This document shows, one piece after another, positions 26,063 through 36,515 of a stretch of 64,000 nucleotides of DNA (its first letter is position 1; each line of letters begins with the position of its first letter). The stretch covers positions 1 to 64,000 of the forward strand of contig CAZKWE010000059.1 of NCBI GenBank assembly GCA_964556545.1, given 5' to 3'. A program made the translations under genes and the position numbers. The notes under the pieces are model-generated. The model did no database searches. It was given only the letters and a program-made list of their open reading frames with translations, and had not been told where the DNA came from. The stretch comes from JALSKU01 sp964556545 (lineage in GTDB: Bacteria > Campylobacterota > Campylobacteria > Campylobacterales > JALSKU01).

Positions 26063-29000
26063 GTGAGTGATATAAAATTTACCCATTTGCATTTACATAC
26101 TGAATATTCACTTCTTGATGGAGCAAACAAAATCAAACTGCTTGCAAAAACTCTAAAAGAACAGGGTGTCAAAAGTGTAGCTATTACCGATCATGGCAAT
26201 ATGTTCGGAGCTATTGATTTTTATAAAACCATGAATGCTGAAGGTATAAAGCCCATAATCGGCATAGAGGCTTATATACACAATCAAGATGATATTTCCG
26301 ATAAAACAACGAGACAAAGATTTCATCTTTGTCTGTATGCAAAAAATTTGACCGGATATAAAAATCTTATGTATCTAAGCTCCCAAAGTTATATACATGG
26401 TTTTTATTATTATCCAAGGATCAATAAAAATATTCTTCGCGAATACAGTGAGGGACTTATCTGCTCTTCTGCCTGCTTGCAAGGGGAGGTTAACTGGCAT
26501 TTAAATACCAACAATGAAAGAAATAAAAAGTTTGGTGCAAAAGGATATGACAGAGCCAAAGAGATAGCACTTGAATACAAAGATATCTTCGGAGAGGATT
26601 TTTATCTTGAACTTATGAGGCATGGTATCAATGATCAGTTTTTTATTGATGAACAAACCATAAAACTTTCTCTTGAAACCGGTATAAAGATTATAGCAAC
26701 CAATGATACTCACTATTTGAAACAAGAAGAAGCAGATGCACATGAAGCTTTTATGTGTATTGCTATGAATAAAGAGTTTGATGACCCCAATAGACTAAGA
26801 CATTCCGTGCATGAATTTTATCTAAAATCTCCCGAAGAGATGGCTAAATTATATATTGATATACCTGAGGCGATAAGCAATACCCAAGAAATTGTTGATA
26901 AATGCAATCTTAAATTAAACCTTGGCCACCCCACACCTCCAAAGTTTAAATTTACAAAAGAGTATGCGAAAAAAGAGGGGCTTGATATTCAAAGTGACGA
27001 TGAATATTTTATATACAAATGTAAAGAAGGATTACTTGAGAGGTTGAAAAATATTCCTGAAAATGAGCATCAGAAATATCATGAAAGATTAGAAAGAGAG
27101 ATAGATATTATCAATAAGATGAAATTTCCAGGATATATGCTAATTGTTTGGGACTTTACAAGAGAGGCAAAAAAAAGAGGTATTCCCGTTGGTCCGGGCA
27201 GAGGTTCGGCTGCCGGTAGTTTGGTGGCTTATGCTTTAAAGATAACAGATATCGATCCGTTAAAATATGACTTGCTTTTTGAGAGATTTTTAAATCCTGA
27301 AAGAGTCAGTATGCCGGATATTGATATGGATTTTTGCCAAGCAAGAAGAGGTGAGATTATAAACTATGTTGTGGAAAAATATGGCAGATACAATGTCGCC
27401 CAAGTTATTACTTTTGGCAAGCTTTTGGCAAAGGGAGTTATCAGAGATACGGCAAGAGTTCTTGGTATGCCATACAGTGAAGCTGACAAAATGGCAAAAC
27501 TGATACCTGATGAGCTTGGTATTACTCTTGAAAAAGCTTATGAAAAAGAGCCTAAACTAAGAGAACTTATAGAAAAAGATTCAGCAGCTGCCAGAGTTTG
27601 GAAATTTGCTTTATCTCTTGAGGGGCTTAACAGAAATGCAGGAATGCATGCGGCAGGAGTAGTTTTAAGCAATGAAGAGTTGTGGCATAAGACACCACTT
27701 TATAAGCCATCAGGCGAAGAGCATCTTGTAACGCAGTACTCTTTGAAATATCTTGAAGATGTTGACCTTATAAAATTTGACTTTTTGGGACTGAAAACAC
27801 TTACTGTTATAGATAATGCATTAAAATTGATAAAAAAAAGATATGACAAAGATATAGATTTTTCTACGATAGATGTGAATGACCCAAAAATTTACAAACT
27901 TATACAAAGCGGCAATACTCTTGGACTGTTTCAAATAGAATCAAGCGGTATGCAGCAATTAAATGAGAGATTGAAGCCTACGACTTTTGAGGATATTATT
28001 GCGGTATTGGCACTTTATAGACCGGGACCGATGGAAAGCGGAATGCTTGATGACTTTATAGAAAGAAAACATGGCAGAGCTAAGATAACATATATGTTTC
28101 CCGAACTTGAGCCTATACTCAAACCAACTTATGGAGTAATAGTTTACCAAGAGCAGGTTATGCAGATAGTTCAAACCATAGGTGGCTTTACTCTTGGTGG
28201 TGCTGATGTGGTCAGACGGGCAATGGGTAAAAAAATAAAATCCGAAATGGACAGGCTAAAAGGAGAGTTTGCCAATGGTGCTGTAAAAAAAGGTTTTGAT
28301 AAGAAAAAAGCCGAAGAATTGTTTGATTTGATAGTGAAGTTTGCAGGATACGGTTTTAACAAGTCACACTCTGCTGCTTATGCAATGATAACATTCCAAA
28401 CAAGTTATTTAAAAGCATATTATCCTCAAGAATTTATGGCCGCACTTTTAACAAGTGAACAGGATAATACCGATAAAATAGTCAAATATGTAGATGAAGT
28501 CAAAAGACTTGGCATAAAACTTTTACCTCCTGATATCAAAAGAAGCCATATAGAATTTTCAGCAATAAATGATAAAGATGAAAAAGCCATACTGTTTGGA
28601 CTGGGTGCGATAAAAGGAGTTGGTGAAAAAGCGATAGAGAGTATTATTGAAGCAAGAGAAGAAAAACAGTTTGAGGATTTAAATGATTTTATATCAAGAA
28701 TTGATACATCAAAAGTCAATAAAAGAGTTTTGGAATCATTGATAAAATCAGGTAGTTTTGATAGTTTTAAATACTCCAGACGGGCTCTTTTAGATCATAT
28801 AGAGCATATTGTAAATGCAGGTGCAGAATGCACAAGAGCTAAAAAAATGGCTGAAAATTCTCTTTTTGGCAATACTGCCGAGATGACGGAAGCCAGAGTT
28901 GAGATAAATGATATGCCCGAATTTGAAATAAAAGATATTCTTGATTTGGAAAAAGAGACTATGGGTTTTTATGTTTCAGGCCATCCGCTTGACAGCTACA

Positions 29001-29560
29001 GAGAGGAGATAGAAAAAATTCCCCATACTCTCTCAAGTGAAGTAGATACTATAGCTGACGGCAGCAAAGCACTGTTTATAGGAAAAGTGGAGGATATAAC
29101 AACTAAAATAAGTAAAAAAGGCAATAAATTTGCAATCATAAATATTATGGATTTTCACGGTAATATTGAATTGACTGTATTTGAAAAAATGCTCTATCAG
29201 CTTGAAAAAATGGATTTGGAAAAACCTTTGGCCTTTAAGGTGCAGATTAACAAAGATGATCAATTTACAAGGATTAAAACTCTTAAAATTATGGGAATAG
29301 ATGAATCAAAAAAAGAGAATATTCAAACCAAGACAGTTGAAGTTCCAAAAGAGCCTATATTTATCAAGATAAAACTTTCACATGAGTTGGATATTATTGA
29401 CAAACTCTATTCGATAGTAAGAAACTGTCAGGGAAGTAGAGAGTTAAAACTAATTATAAGCTCCAAAAGAGAAGATGTTGTAATAGATGTGAATGAAAGA
29501 GTCAGCGAAGATATAGTAAAAGAGATATCAAAACTTGAGTCATTTGAAGCAGTTGCATAG
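26063..29560 (+). CDS. dnaE: DNA polymerase III alpha subunit
   Basis: Replicative polymerase (1,165 aa). The PHP domain opens the protein (HLHLHTEYSLLDGANK). The catalytic palm holds VGPGRGSAAGS and PDIDMDF, the latter with two of the catalytic aspartates at residues 418-423. Helix-hairpin-helix and OB domains lie in the C-terminal third (FIGKVEDITTKISKKGNKFA). The start is GTG 26063 after AGGGAG. The 132 bases before it hold no recognisable gene. Confidence 0.97.
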   Translation: MSDIKFTHLHLHTEYSLLDGANKIKLLAKTLKEQGVKSVAITDHGNMFGAIDFYKTMNAEGIKPIIGIEAYIHNQDDISDKTTRQRFHLCLYAKNLTGYKNLMYLSSQSYIHGFYYYPRINKNILREYSEGLICSSACLQGEVNWHLNTNNERNKKFGAKGYDRAKEIALEYKDIFGEDFYLELMRHGINDQFFIDEQTIKLSLETGIKIIATNDTHYLKQEEADAHEAFMCIAMNKEFDDPNRLRHSVHEFYLKSPEEMAKLYIDIPEAISNTQEIVDKCNLKLNLGHPTPPKFKFTKEYAKKEGLDIQSDDEYFIYKCKEGLLERLKNIPENEHQKYHERLEREIDIINKMKFPGYMLIVWDFTREAKKRGIPVGPGRGSAAGSLVAYALKITDIDPLKYDLLFERFLNPERVSMPDIDMDFCQARRGEIINYVVEKYGRYNVAQVITFGKLLAKGVIRDTARVLGMPYSEADKMAKLIPDELGITLEKAYEKEPKLRELIEKDSAAARVWKFALSLEGLNRNAGMHAAGVVLSNEELWHKTPLYKPSGEEHLVTQYSLKYLEDVDLIKFDFLGLKTLTVIDNALKLIKKRYDKDIDFSTIDVNDPKIYKLIQSGNTLGLFQIESSGMQQLNERLKPTTFEDIIAVLALYRPGPMESGMLDDFIERKHGRAKITYMFPELEPILKPTYGVIVYQEQVMQIVQTIGGFTLGGADVVRRAMGKKIKSEMDRLKGEFANGAVKKGFDKKKAEELFDLIVKFAGYGFNKSHSAAYAMITFQTSYLKAYYPQEFMAALLTSEQDNTDKIVKYVDEVKRLGIKLLPPDIKRSHIEFSAINDKDEKAILFGLGAIKGVGEKAIESIIEAREEKQFEDLNDFISRIDTSKVNKRVLESLIKSGSFDSFKYSRRALLDHIEHIVNAGAECTRAKKMAENSLFGNTAEMTEARVEINDMPEFEIKDILDLEKETMGFYVSGHPLDSYREEIEKIPHTLSSEVDTIADGSKALFIGKVEDITTKISKKGNKFAIINIMDFHGNIELTVFEKMLYQLEKMDLEKPLAFKVQINKDDQFTRIKTLKIMGIDESKKENIQTKTVEVPKEPIFIKIKLSHELDIIDKLYSIVRNCQGSRELKLIISSKREDVVIDVNERVSEDIVKEISKLESFEAVA

Positions 29561-29578
29561 AGAGTATCTTGAAATCGT

Positions 29579-30580
29579 TTATAAAATTATTTCAAAACCC
29601 TTTTGTGTATTTAGTATCTTTATTTTTGCATTGTGTGCATTTAAAATTTCCAAAGAGAGTGCCATTCCAAGTCCATGACCCTTTGTTTTAGTAGTTTTAA
29701 ACGGTTCATACAGTATCGAAGCATCTTCTATCGGTGGAGCTGAATCGAGTATAAAAAATGAACTATTTTTAAAAATAATTTTTATCCATCCTTGATCGTT
29801 TTCATCTTCTTCTATTGCATCTATGGCATTAAATATAAAATTTTGAAGTACTATGCTAAAAAGATCAAAGTCAACTTCGATATCGGAGTTTTCCAGGTTA
29901 AATTCTATATCTATATTTTTAGAATATGTATAATATGCAAGAGCAGTTTGCAACTCTTCTTTGAATTTTTTTACATTTACACAATTTTTATTTACCGATA
30001 CACCTTTTGTAAAAAGAAGTGTAGCCTTTATAATTCTTTCAACTCTCCAAATAGATTTTTTTATTTCATCTATCAAAGGTTTGTTTTTTGGAGCTACTCT
30101 TTTTGCAAGCGAGGAAGCCATAAGAGAAACTGAGCCTATGGGATTTCTTATCTCATGGGAGAGATGTGCTGCTATTTGCCCCATAGATGCTAACCTTTCA
30201 CTTCTTTTTTCCTGTGTTATATCAGTAGCACTGACAATTTTTTTACCAAAGGCTTGACTGATTTTAACAAGATAATAGTTATTGTTAAATTCCACTTCAT
30301 CACTCTCTTTATTTTTATCAATTATTTTGATTAGACCCGGTATTTTTTTGGCTTCAGAATTTTCTAAAAAAATTTCTTTATCGTTTTCAATAACCCATAT
30401 AGCATTCGGCAAAACTTCGACAACCTGTTTGATAAAGTCCTGTAATTCATTGTATGAGTGTTTTAACTCTTTATACTCATTTTCAACAGCATAAGTTTGG
30501 TCAATCAAGCCTTTTAGTGTCTCTTTGAGTATCTCTTTTTCTTTGGAGTCAAGTTTTTTAAGCATCTCTTTATCTATCAT
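29579..30580 (-). CDS. Soluble sensor histidine kinase, FlgS-like
   Basis: Kinase of 333 aa without membrane helices. A coiled N-terminus is followed by a PAS-like domain (about residues 52-120, VLPNAIWVIENDKEIFLENS), a HisKA helix with phospho-acceptor His142 in AAHLSHEIRNPIGS, and an HATPase domain with N-box FNAIDAI and G-box KGHGLGMALSLEIL. Size, lack of helices and the HEIRNPIGS box resemble FlgS, the kinase that activates sigma-54 flagellar genes in this phylum; that assignment is inference. I use ATG 30580 with AGGA seven bases upstream. No response regulator is adjacent. The start overlaps the end of the DUF234-like gene by 11 bases. Confidence 0.8.
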   Translation of the reverse strand: MIDKEMLKKLDSKEKEILKETLKGLIDQTYAVENEYKELKHSYNELQDFIKQVVEVLPNAIWVIENDKEIFLENSEAKKIPGLIKIIDKNKESDEVEFNNNYYLVKISQAFGKKIVSATDITQEKRSERLASMGQIAAHLSHEIRNPIGSVSLMASSLAKRVAPKNKPLIDEIKKSIWRVERIIKATLLFTKGVSVNKNCVNVKKFKEELQTALAYYTYSKNIDIEFNLENSDIEVDFDLFSIVLQNFIFNAIDAIEEDENDQGWIKIIFKNSSFFILDSAPPIEDASILYEPFKTTKTKGHGLGMALSLEILNAHNAKIKILNTQKGFEIIL

Positions 30581-31454
30581 ACAGTTTCCTAAAATCACTT
30601 AAATCAAAAAGCAGTATATTTCTTTCTTTTTTTAAAGATTTACTAAAGCCGTTTTTTGAAAAAAGAGCAAAGTTAACAATTTCAAAATCAAGATTTTTTG
30701 CTTTGTTTTGCAGTTTTCTTAAAGTATTTTTGCAAATTTTCTGGTTTGTCCATTTGCATTCGCCCAAGATATATCGATTGTCTTTGTTTTTCGCAAGTAT
30801 ATCATATTCGGTGTATTTATTCCAGTATCCTCCGCTTTCAACAATATTAAGATTAAAAAATTCTTCTTTTATAAGTTCATTTGATAATTCTTCAAAAGTT
30901 AAACTTACATATTTTTCAAAACCGTTTTGTATATAATTTATGCAGTCTTGTTTGTATCCTTGCTCCAACTCATCACTAAACGGGGAGATAAAAGTATACC
31001 AAAATCTATCAAAATTTTTTACAAATTTTATTTTATCCTCAGGATAATATCCTCTAAATTCTTTTTTTATATATCTGTTTTTTTCTCTTTGGGGTATCTT
31101 TTCTCTGGTGGGTTCTTTTTTTATAATATTGTTTTGGTATAACTCTTTATGAAGTATTCTTCCTCTTGTTTGCGAAATTTCTTTTGTATTTCTGTAGAGC
31201 GAATACTGTTTTCTGTCTCCCCCGGCCAATTTTTGCAATATAAGTTTTTTGTCTTTATCAAAATAAAATTTTTCTTTTATTTTGTGATAATTTTGCACAA
31301 CAATTGTTTTTATATTTTCAAATACATTATTATCTAAGGTGATATTGTTTAGTTCAAATCCTTCAAAAACAGCAAAATTTTCTATCAATTCTTTTGTGTT
31401 AAGATAGGCAAATTTGATATAAAAATTTTTAAAATTATTTTTTATATTACTCAT
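30570..31454 (-). CDS. DUF234-like PD-(D/E)XK protein
   Basis: Protein of 294 aa without membrane segments. The C-terminal third carries a restriction-endonuclease-like core, EYDILAKNKDNRYILGECKW, with Asp218, Glu232 and Lys234 in D...ExK spacing and a preceding helix glutamate. In DUF234 proteins this domain usually sits behind an ATPase domain, but no P-loop is present here. The N-terminal half resembles winged-helix DNA-binding segments only vaguely. It overlaps the kinase gene by 11 bases, so they are co-translated. It diverges from the D-lactate dehydrogenase gene across 56 bases. Confidence 0.6.
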   Translation of the reverse strand: MSNIKNNFKNFYIKFAYLNTKELIENFAVFEGFELNNITLDNNVFENIKTIVVQNYHKIKEKFYFDKDKKLILQKLAGGDRKQYSLYRNTKEISQTRGRILHKELYQNNIIKKEPTREKIPQREKNRYIKKEFRGYYPEDKIKFVKNFDRFWYTFISPFSDELEQGYKQDCINYIQNGFEKYVSLTFEELSNELIKEEFFNLNIVESGGYWNKYTEYDILAKNKDNRYILGECKWTNQKICKNTLRKLQNKAKNLDFEIVNFALFSKNGFSKSLKKERNILLFDLSDFRKLYDR

Positions 31455-31510
31455 AGATATATTTTACTAAAGTTTTGATAAAATAATCATTTATGCAAAA
31501 AGGATAAAGT

Positions 31511-34336
31511 ATGCAACACTTGTCAACAAAATATAGAGAATTTTACGAAGCTATATCAAAAGTTATACCAAAGAAGCGAATTTACACTGATTTGTTAAAC
31601 ACAATCTGCTATGGACATGATGCATCATTTTATAAATTGGTACCTAAGATTGTAATTATCTGCAATAACAGTGATGAAATCAGAGAAATACTTTTTTTAT
31701 CGGATAAACTTTCATTGCCGATAGTTTTCAGGGCAGCCGGAACTTCACTTTCAGGACAAGCTATCAGTGATAGTATTTTGGTTGTAACTTCAAGAGATAA
31801 AAGAGGCGTCAAAGTATCTCATGACGGCAAAAGTATAACTCTTGAGCCTTCGGTTGTAGGATCTTATGCAAATCTGCATTTAAAAAGATTTCATAAAAAA
31901 ATCGGACCGGACCCAGCTTCCATAGATGCTTGTATGATAGGAGGTATTGCAGCAAACAATGCAAGTGGAATGTGTTGCGGTATCGATCAAAACAGTTATA
32001 AGACCGTAAAAAGTATGAAAATTATCCTTCAGGACGGTTTTTTGCTTGACACCTCATCAAATGATTCAAAAGAAGAGTTTAAAAAAACTCATCAGGATAT
32101 TTGTAAAAAACTTTTATATTTAAGAAAAAAAATTATTGAAGATGAAGATTTAAAAAATTTAATCATTAAAAAATATAAAATAAAAAATACATGCGGATAT
32201 TCTATAAACTCTTTAATAGACTATGAAGATCCGATTGATATACTTTTGCATTTAATGATCGGAAGTGAAGGAACTCTCGGATATATAGAAGAGATTACAT
32301 ATCATACGGTTGATGATCCTCCTATAAAAGCAAGTGCTTTGATGCTTTTTGTTGATATAAATAGTGCAGCTATGGCAGTCCAAAGGCTTAAAACTCTACC
32401 AAGGAGTATAGTGCCGGCAGCAGAGTTGATGGATAGGGCGGCATTAAAAAGTGTCGAAAACAAAAAAGGAATGGAGTTTTTAAAAAAGCTTGGCAGTAAT
32501 GTAGCCGCACTGCTTGTAGAGAGTGTTTCAACTTCAAAAGAAAAGCTTAAAAGCCAAACCAAAGAGATAATAAAACTGTTAGAAGGCTTGAAAACTGTAG
32601 CTCCCATAGAATTTAGTGATGATGAAAAAGTTTATAAAAGATACTGGGATATAAGAAAGGGACTTTTTCCCGCTGTCGGATCTATGAGAAAAACAGGAAC
32701 GACTTGTATTATAGAGGATATAGCATTTCCAATGAATAAGCTTGACAGTGCCGTTTTGAAATTACAAGAGCTATTTAAAAAGTATGGTTATGATGAAGCA
32801 ATTATATTCGGACACTCTTTGGATAGTAATCTTCATTTTGTTTTTAATCAGGATTTTTCAAAGTCACAAGAGGTTGAAAGATACAGAGATTTTATGAAAG
32901 AGATAACCGATATGGTCGCGATAGATTATAAAGGAAGTCTAAAAGCAGAACACGGTACCGGCAGAAATATGGCTCCTTTCGTAGAGATGGAGTGGGGTAG
33001 AAAAGCTTATGAAATTATGAAAGAGATAAAAGCTATATTAGATCCTAAAAATCTTTTAAATCCCGGTGTGCTTATAAATGATGACAGCGAAATATATATA
33101 AAAAACTTAAAACCTTTATATCCGAGTAATGACTTGATAGACAAATGTATAGAGTGTGGCTTTTGTGAGCCGAATTGTCCTTCGAATGTTTTAACTCTTA
33201 CTCCGAGACAGAGAATAATTGCAAATAGAGAGATAAACAGACTTTTTTCTCAAGAAAAAGATCAAAAAGCTATGAAATTATTGAAAGATTTATACAAGTA
33301 TGAAGCTGTAGATACTTGTGCGGCATGTTCGCTTTGTTCGTTGTCCTGCCCTGTCGGTATAGATACCGCACTCTTGACCAAAGAGTTAAGAGCAGGAGAA
33401 ATTAGTCAAAAAAACAGAAAAATAGCTAAAAAAATTATTAGAAATTATGATAAAACTTTGAATCTTGTAAAGTTTACTCTTATGACAAACTCTCTTGCGA
33501 AAACTATTTTTGGTGAAAAAATTATGCAAAAAAGTATGGATTTTGCAAGAGAAATAACAAACGGCAAAATACCAAAATGGACCCCGCATCTTCCCCATAA
33601 GTCAAATTTTGAAAAAGAGAGAATTTTGGTTAAAAAATCCGATGAAAAAATTGTTTATTTTCCATCTTGCCTTTGCAGAACCTTTGGTAAAAAAGATAAT
33701 CAAAAACTCGAACCGTATGAAGTAATAAACAATATTATAAACAGAGCAGGATATGAAATTATTATCCCAAAACATATCGATAAACTCTGTTGCGGAACAC
33801 CTATGAGTTCAAAAGGATACAAAGATGAGGCAAAAGAACAGCTTAGTGAGCTTGAAGAGGCACTTTTTGAAGCAAGCAATGGTGGAAAATATCCTGTATT
33901 GTGTGAAACTTCACCTTGTGTCAAAGCAATGGTTTCAGGTTTTAAAAAAGATATAAAAGTATATGAGCCTATTGAATTTACACTAAAATTTTTGGTTCCG
34001 AAATTAAAATTTAAGAAGTTAGACAAACCTATAACCGTTCACACTACATGTTCTACTGCAAAACTTGGTTTAAAAAACGAATTGATAAAACTTGCCAAAA
34101 TGTGCAGTGACAAGGTTATTGTGCCGACAAATGTTACATGTTGTGGTTTTGCAGGCGATAGAGGTTTTAATTTTCCCGAATTAAATGCTTCGGCTTTAAG
34201 ATGGCTTAAAAGTGATTTAAATAATAGTGTACGAAAAGGTTACTCTACAAGCATTACCTGTGAAATTGGCTTGAGTGAGCATAGCGGTATAGATTATGAA
34301 TCAATATTTTATCTTATAGATGAGTGTACAAGATAA
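31511..34336 (+). CDS. FAD/Fe-S D-lactate dehydrogenase (quinone-linked type)
   Basis: Long fused oxidoreductase (941 aa). The N-terminal half is an FAD-binding type 4 domain (PIVFRAAGTSLSGQAISDSI) plus FAD-oxidase C domain (AEHGTGRNMAPF). The C-terminal half is GlcF-like, with two [4Fe-4S] clusters (CIECGFCEPNCPS and CAACSLCSLSCPVGID, around residues 546 and 606) and two cysteine-rich CCG regions (HTTCSTAKLG; NVTCCGFAGDRG). This architecture matches the membrane-associated D-lactate dehydrogenase known from C. jejuni, feeding electrons to quinone. A D-2-hydroxyglutarate or glycolate oxidase is possible. Good RBS AAAGGA. Confidence 0.85.
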   Translation: MQHLSTKYREFYEAISKVIPKKRIYTDLLNTICYGHDASFYKLVPKIVIICNNSDEIREILFLSDKLSLPIVFRAAGTSLSGQAISDSILVVTSRDKRGVKVSHDGKSITLEPSVVGSYANLHLKRFHKKIGPDPASIDACMIGGIAANNASGMCCGIDQNSYKTVKSMKIILQDGFLLDTSSNDSKEEFKKTHQDICKKLLYLRKKIIEDEDLKNLIIKKYKIKNTCGYSINSLIDYEDPIDILLHLMIGSEGTLGYIEEITYHTVDDPPIKASALMLFVDINSAAMAVQRLKTLPRSIVPAAELMDRAALKSVENKKGMEFLKKLGSNVAALLVESVSTSKEKLKSQTKEIIKLLEGLKTVAPIEFSDDEKVYKRYWDIRKGLFPAVGSMRKTGTTCIIEDIAFPMNKLDSAVLKLQELFKKYGYDEAIIFGHSLDSNLHFVFNQDFSKSQEVERYRDFMKEITDMVAIDYKGSLKAEHGTGRNMAPFVEMEWGRKAYEIMKEIKAILDPKNLLNPGVLINDDSEIYIKNLKPLYPSNDLIDKCIECGFCEPNCPSNVLTLTPRQRIIANREINRLFSQEKDQKAMKLLKDLYKYEAVDTCAACSLCSLSCPVGIDTALLTKELRAGEISQKNRKIAKKIIRNYDKTLNLVKFTLMTNSLAKTIFGEKIMQKSMDFAREITNGKIPKWTPHLPHKSNFEKERILVKKSDEKIVYFPSCLCRTFGKKDNQKLEPYEVINNIINRAGYEIIIPKHIDKLCCGTPMSSKGYKDEAKEQLSELEEALFEASNGGKYPVLCETSPCVKAMVSGFKKDIKVYEPIEFTLKFLVPKLKFKKLDKPITVHTTCSTAKLGLKNELIKLAKMCSDKVIVPTNVTCCGFAGDRGFNFPELNASALRWLKSDLNNSVRKGYSTSITCEIGLSEHSGIDYESIFYLIDECTR

Positions 34337-34341
34337 AATGA

Positions 34342-34347
34342 TATAAT
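34342..34347 (+). promoter_or_regulatory. Promoter -10 box for pglB
   Basis: TATAAT between the D-lactate dehydrogenase stop and the pglB start, 33 bases before the ATG, with AAAGG nine bases before that ATG. The -35 region would lie at the end of the upstream gene. Confidence 0.4.
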
Positions 34348-34379
34348 ACGAATAAATAAATTACCAAAGGTTGTAACCG

Positions 34380-36515
34380 ATGACAAAAAATTTTAGTGAA
34401 AGAAAAAAAGTTATATTTTATATTGTTTTTGCATATATATTCTCATTTGTTGTCAGGCTTATATGGGTATATCAGTTTGCGGATGCTTCTTCGTTTAAAT
34501 TTAATGGTCAATTTATGATAAATACAAATGATGGATACTATTGGGCTGAAGGAGCCAGAGATATACTTGCCGGATTTCATCAACTCCATGACTCTTCTCC
34601 CGTGCATAGTGCAGCTTCTTTGCTTACGGCTGTTTTTGTAAAGATACTACCGTTTTCTTTTGAGAGTATTATTTTTTATATGAGTGCTTTTCTCGGCTCT
34701 TTGGTCGTTATTCCTATTATATTGATAGCAAACAGTATTAAAAAAGATGAAATGGGACTTATTGCCGCACTTTTGGCCGGTATCGCATGGAGTTATTATA
34801 ATAGGACCATGATAGGGTATTATGATACTGATATGCTAAATATAGTTTTGCCTTTGTTTTTACTTTGGAGTATTATACTGTCTTTTAAAACTTATCAGGA
34901 AAGATATCTTCTGTTTGCAGCTTTGGATATACTGATATACAGATGGTGGTATCCTCAGAGCTATGCACTTGATTTTTCATTTTTTGGATTGATTTTATTT
35001 TATATATTGGTATTTGATAGAAAAAACATATATCTTTATAAGCTTTTAACAATTATGCTTGTTGCCATGATGATGATAAGTATGTATATAAGATTTCCTT
35101 TGGTTTTGATAATGTATCTCTTGTTTAAAGATAAAAAGTATGATAAGTATATATTTTATCTCTTTTTTGCAGCTGTTTTTGGACTTTTTGCCAGTGGTGG
35201 TTTTTCACCGATATGGAATCAGTTGAAAGGATATGTTTTTAAAACAAGCATCAGCAGGGAAAACGGAGGACTCGGACTTCATTTTTTTACTGTTATGCAA
35301 ACTATAAGAGAAGCTGGAAAGATACCGTTTGATCTATTTGCAAAAAGAATAAGCGGAAGTGTCGTAACTTTTTTTATATCCTTAGTAGGATATTTGTGGC
35401 TGTCTTACAGACACAGGGTTTTTCTTTTTGCACTTCCTATGCTTGGACTTGGATTTATGGCATATACGGGAGGACTTAGATTTACCATATATGCTGTACC
35501 GGTTATGGCATTTGGAGCTGCTTATATAATAGTTAAAACAGGAGATTTTCTAAAAGACAAAAGATTAAGATATTTATATATTGTTTTAGCCACAGTTGCT
35601 ATTTTGTACCCAAATATCAGACATATAATACACTACAAAGTACCGACTGTTTTTAACTCCTCGGAAGTTGCCGTACTTAAAAAGCTACATAAAATTGCAA
35701 AAAGAGAGGATTATGTTATTTCATGGTGGGATTACGGATATCCTATAAGATATTATGCGGATGTAAAAACTTTGAGCGATGGAGGAAAACACAGAGGTGA
35801 TGTAAATTTTCCGGTTAGCTTTATACTCACTCATCCGCAAGAAATTGCTGCAAAGATGGCAAGACTTGATGTCGAATATACTGAAAAAAAGTTTAAGATA
35901 GAAGATGAAGATAAAAACAAATCAAAAGAGGAAAAAAGAAAACTGTTTTCAAACATAGAAGAAATGACAAAAGATTATGGTTTTAAGGATACAAATGATT
36001 TTCTTGATGCACTTAAAACCGATATAAAAATGCCAAAGAGTACAAGAGATATTTATATATATCTTCCTTACAGAATGTTAGATATATATCCGACTATTGA
36101 ACTTTTTTCAAATATAGATTTAATGAGCGGAATTAAAAAAAGAGGACATTTTCTGTTTCAAAGTTCACGATTTTACAGAAATAAAGATATGATAGATTTA
36201 GGATCAGGCGTTAAACTGCTTATAAAAGAAGGAAAAATTATTGTAGGAGATAAGATAGTTAGACTGCATAGATTTGTTCAAACTGTTTATAAAAAAAACG
36301 GTATCTTGAGTGTAAAAACAGATAATATTGATTCCAATTCAAATATCAATGTAATTTATATGACAAACTATAGAAAGATACTGGTATTGGACGATACGGT
36401 TTACAACTCTCTTTATATACAACTTTTTGTATTGCAAAATTATGATAAAAAGTATTTTAAACCGGTTATTTTATCTCCGCTGGTAAAAGTGTATAAGCTA
36501 TTAGAGGCACCTTGA
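34380..36515 (+). CDS. pglB: Oligosaccharyltransferase, STT3/PglB family
   Basis: Membrane enzyme (711 aa) that moves a lipid-linked oligosaccharide to asparagine in exported proteins. The N-terminal two thirds is a bundle of about 13 helices. The external-loop acidic motif NTNDGYYWAEGARD contains Asp51, a metal ligand, and TIREAG near residue 310 corresponds to the glutamate of the loop-5 motif. The hallmark WWDYG is at residues 449-453, almost the position it has in C. jejuni PglB. A periplasmic beta-rich C-terminus follows. No other glycosylation gene is adjacent. Its stop codon directly abuts that of the convergent AEC gene. Confidence 0.93.
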   Translation: MTKNFSERKKVIFYIVFAYIFSFVVRLIWVYQFADASSFKFNGQFMINTNDGYYWAEGARDILAGFHQLHDSSPVHSAASLLTAVFVKILPFSFESIIFYMSAFLGSLVVIPIILIANSIKKDEMGLIAALLAGIAWSYYNRTMIGYYDTDMLNIVLPLFLLWSIILSFKTYQERYLLFAALDILIYRWWYPQSYALDFSFFGLILFYILVFDRKNIYLYKLLTIMLVAMMMISMYIRFPLVLIMYLLFKDKKYDKYIFYLFFAAVFGLFASGGFSPIWNQLKGYVFKTSISRENGGLGLHFFTVMQTIREAGKIPFDLFAKRISGSVVTFFISLVGYLWLSYRHRVFLFALPMLGLGFMAYTGGLRFTIYAVPVMAFGAAYIIVKTGDFLKDKRLRYLYIVLATVAILYPNIRHIIHYKVPTVFNSSEVAVLKKLHKIAKREDYVISWWDYGYPIRYYADVKTLSDGGKHRGDVNFPVSFILTHPQEIAAKMARLDVEYTEKKFKIEDEDKNKSKEEKRKLFSNIEEMTKDYGFKDTNDFLDALKTDIKMPKSTRDIYIYLPYRMLDIYPTIELFSNIDLMSGIKKRGHFLFQSSRFYRNKDMIDLGSGVKLLIKEGKIIVGDKIVRLHRFVQTVYKKNGILSVKTDNIDSNSNINVIYMTNYRKILVLDDTVYNSLYIQLFVLQNYDKKYFKPVILSPLVKVYKLLEAP

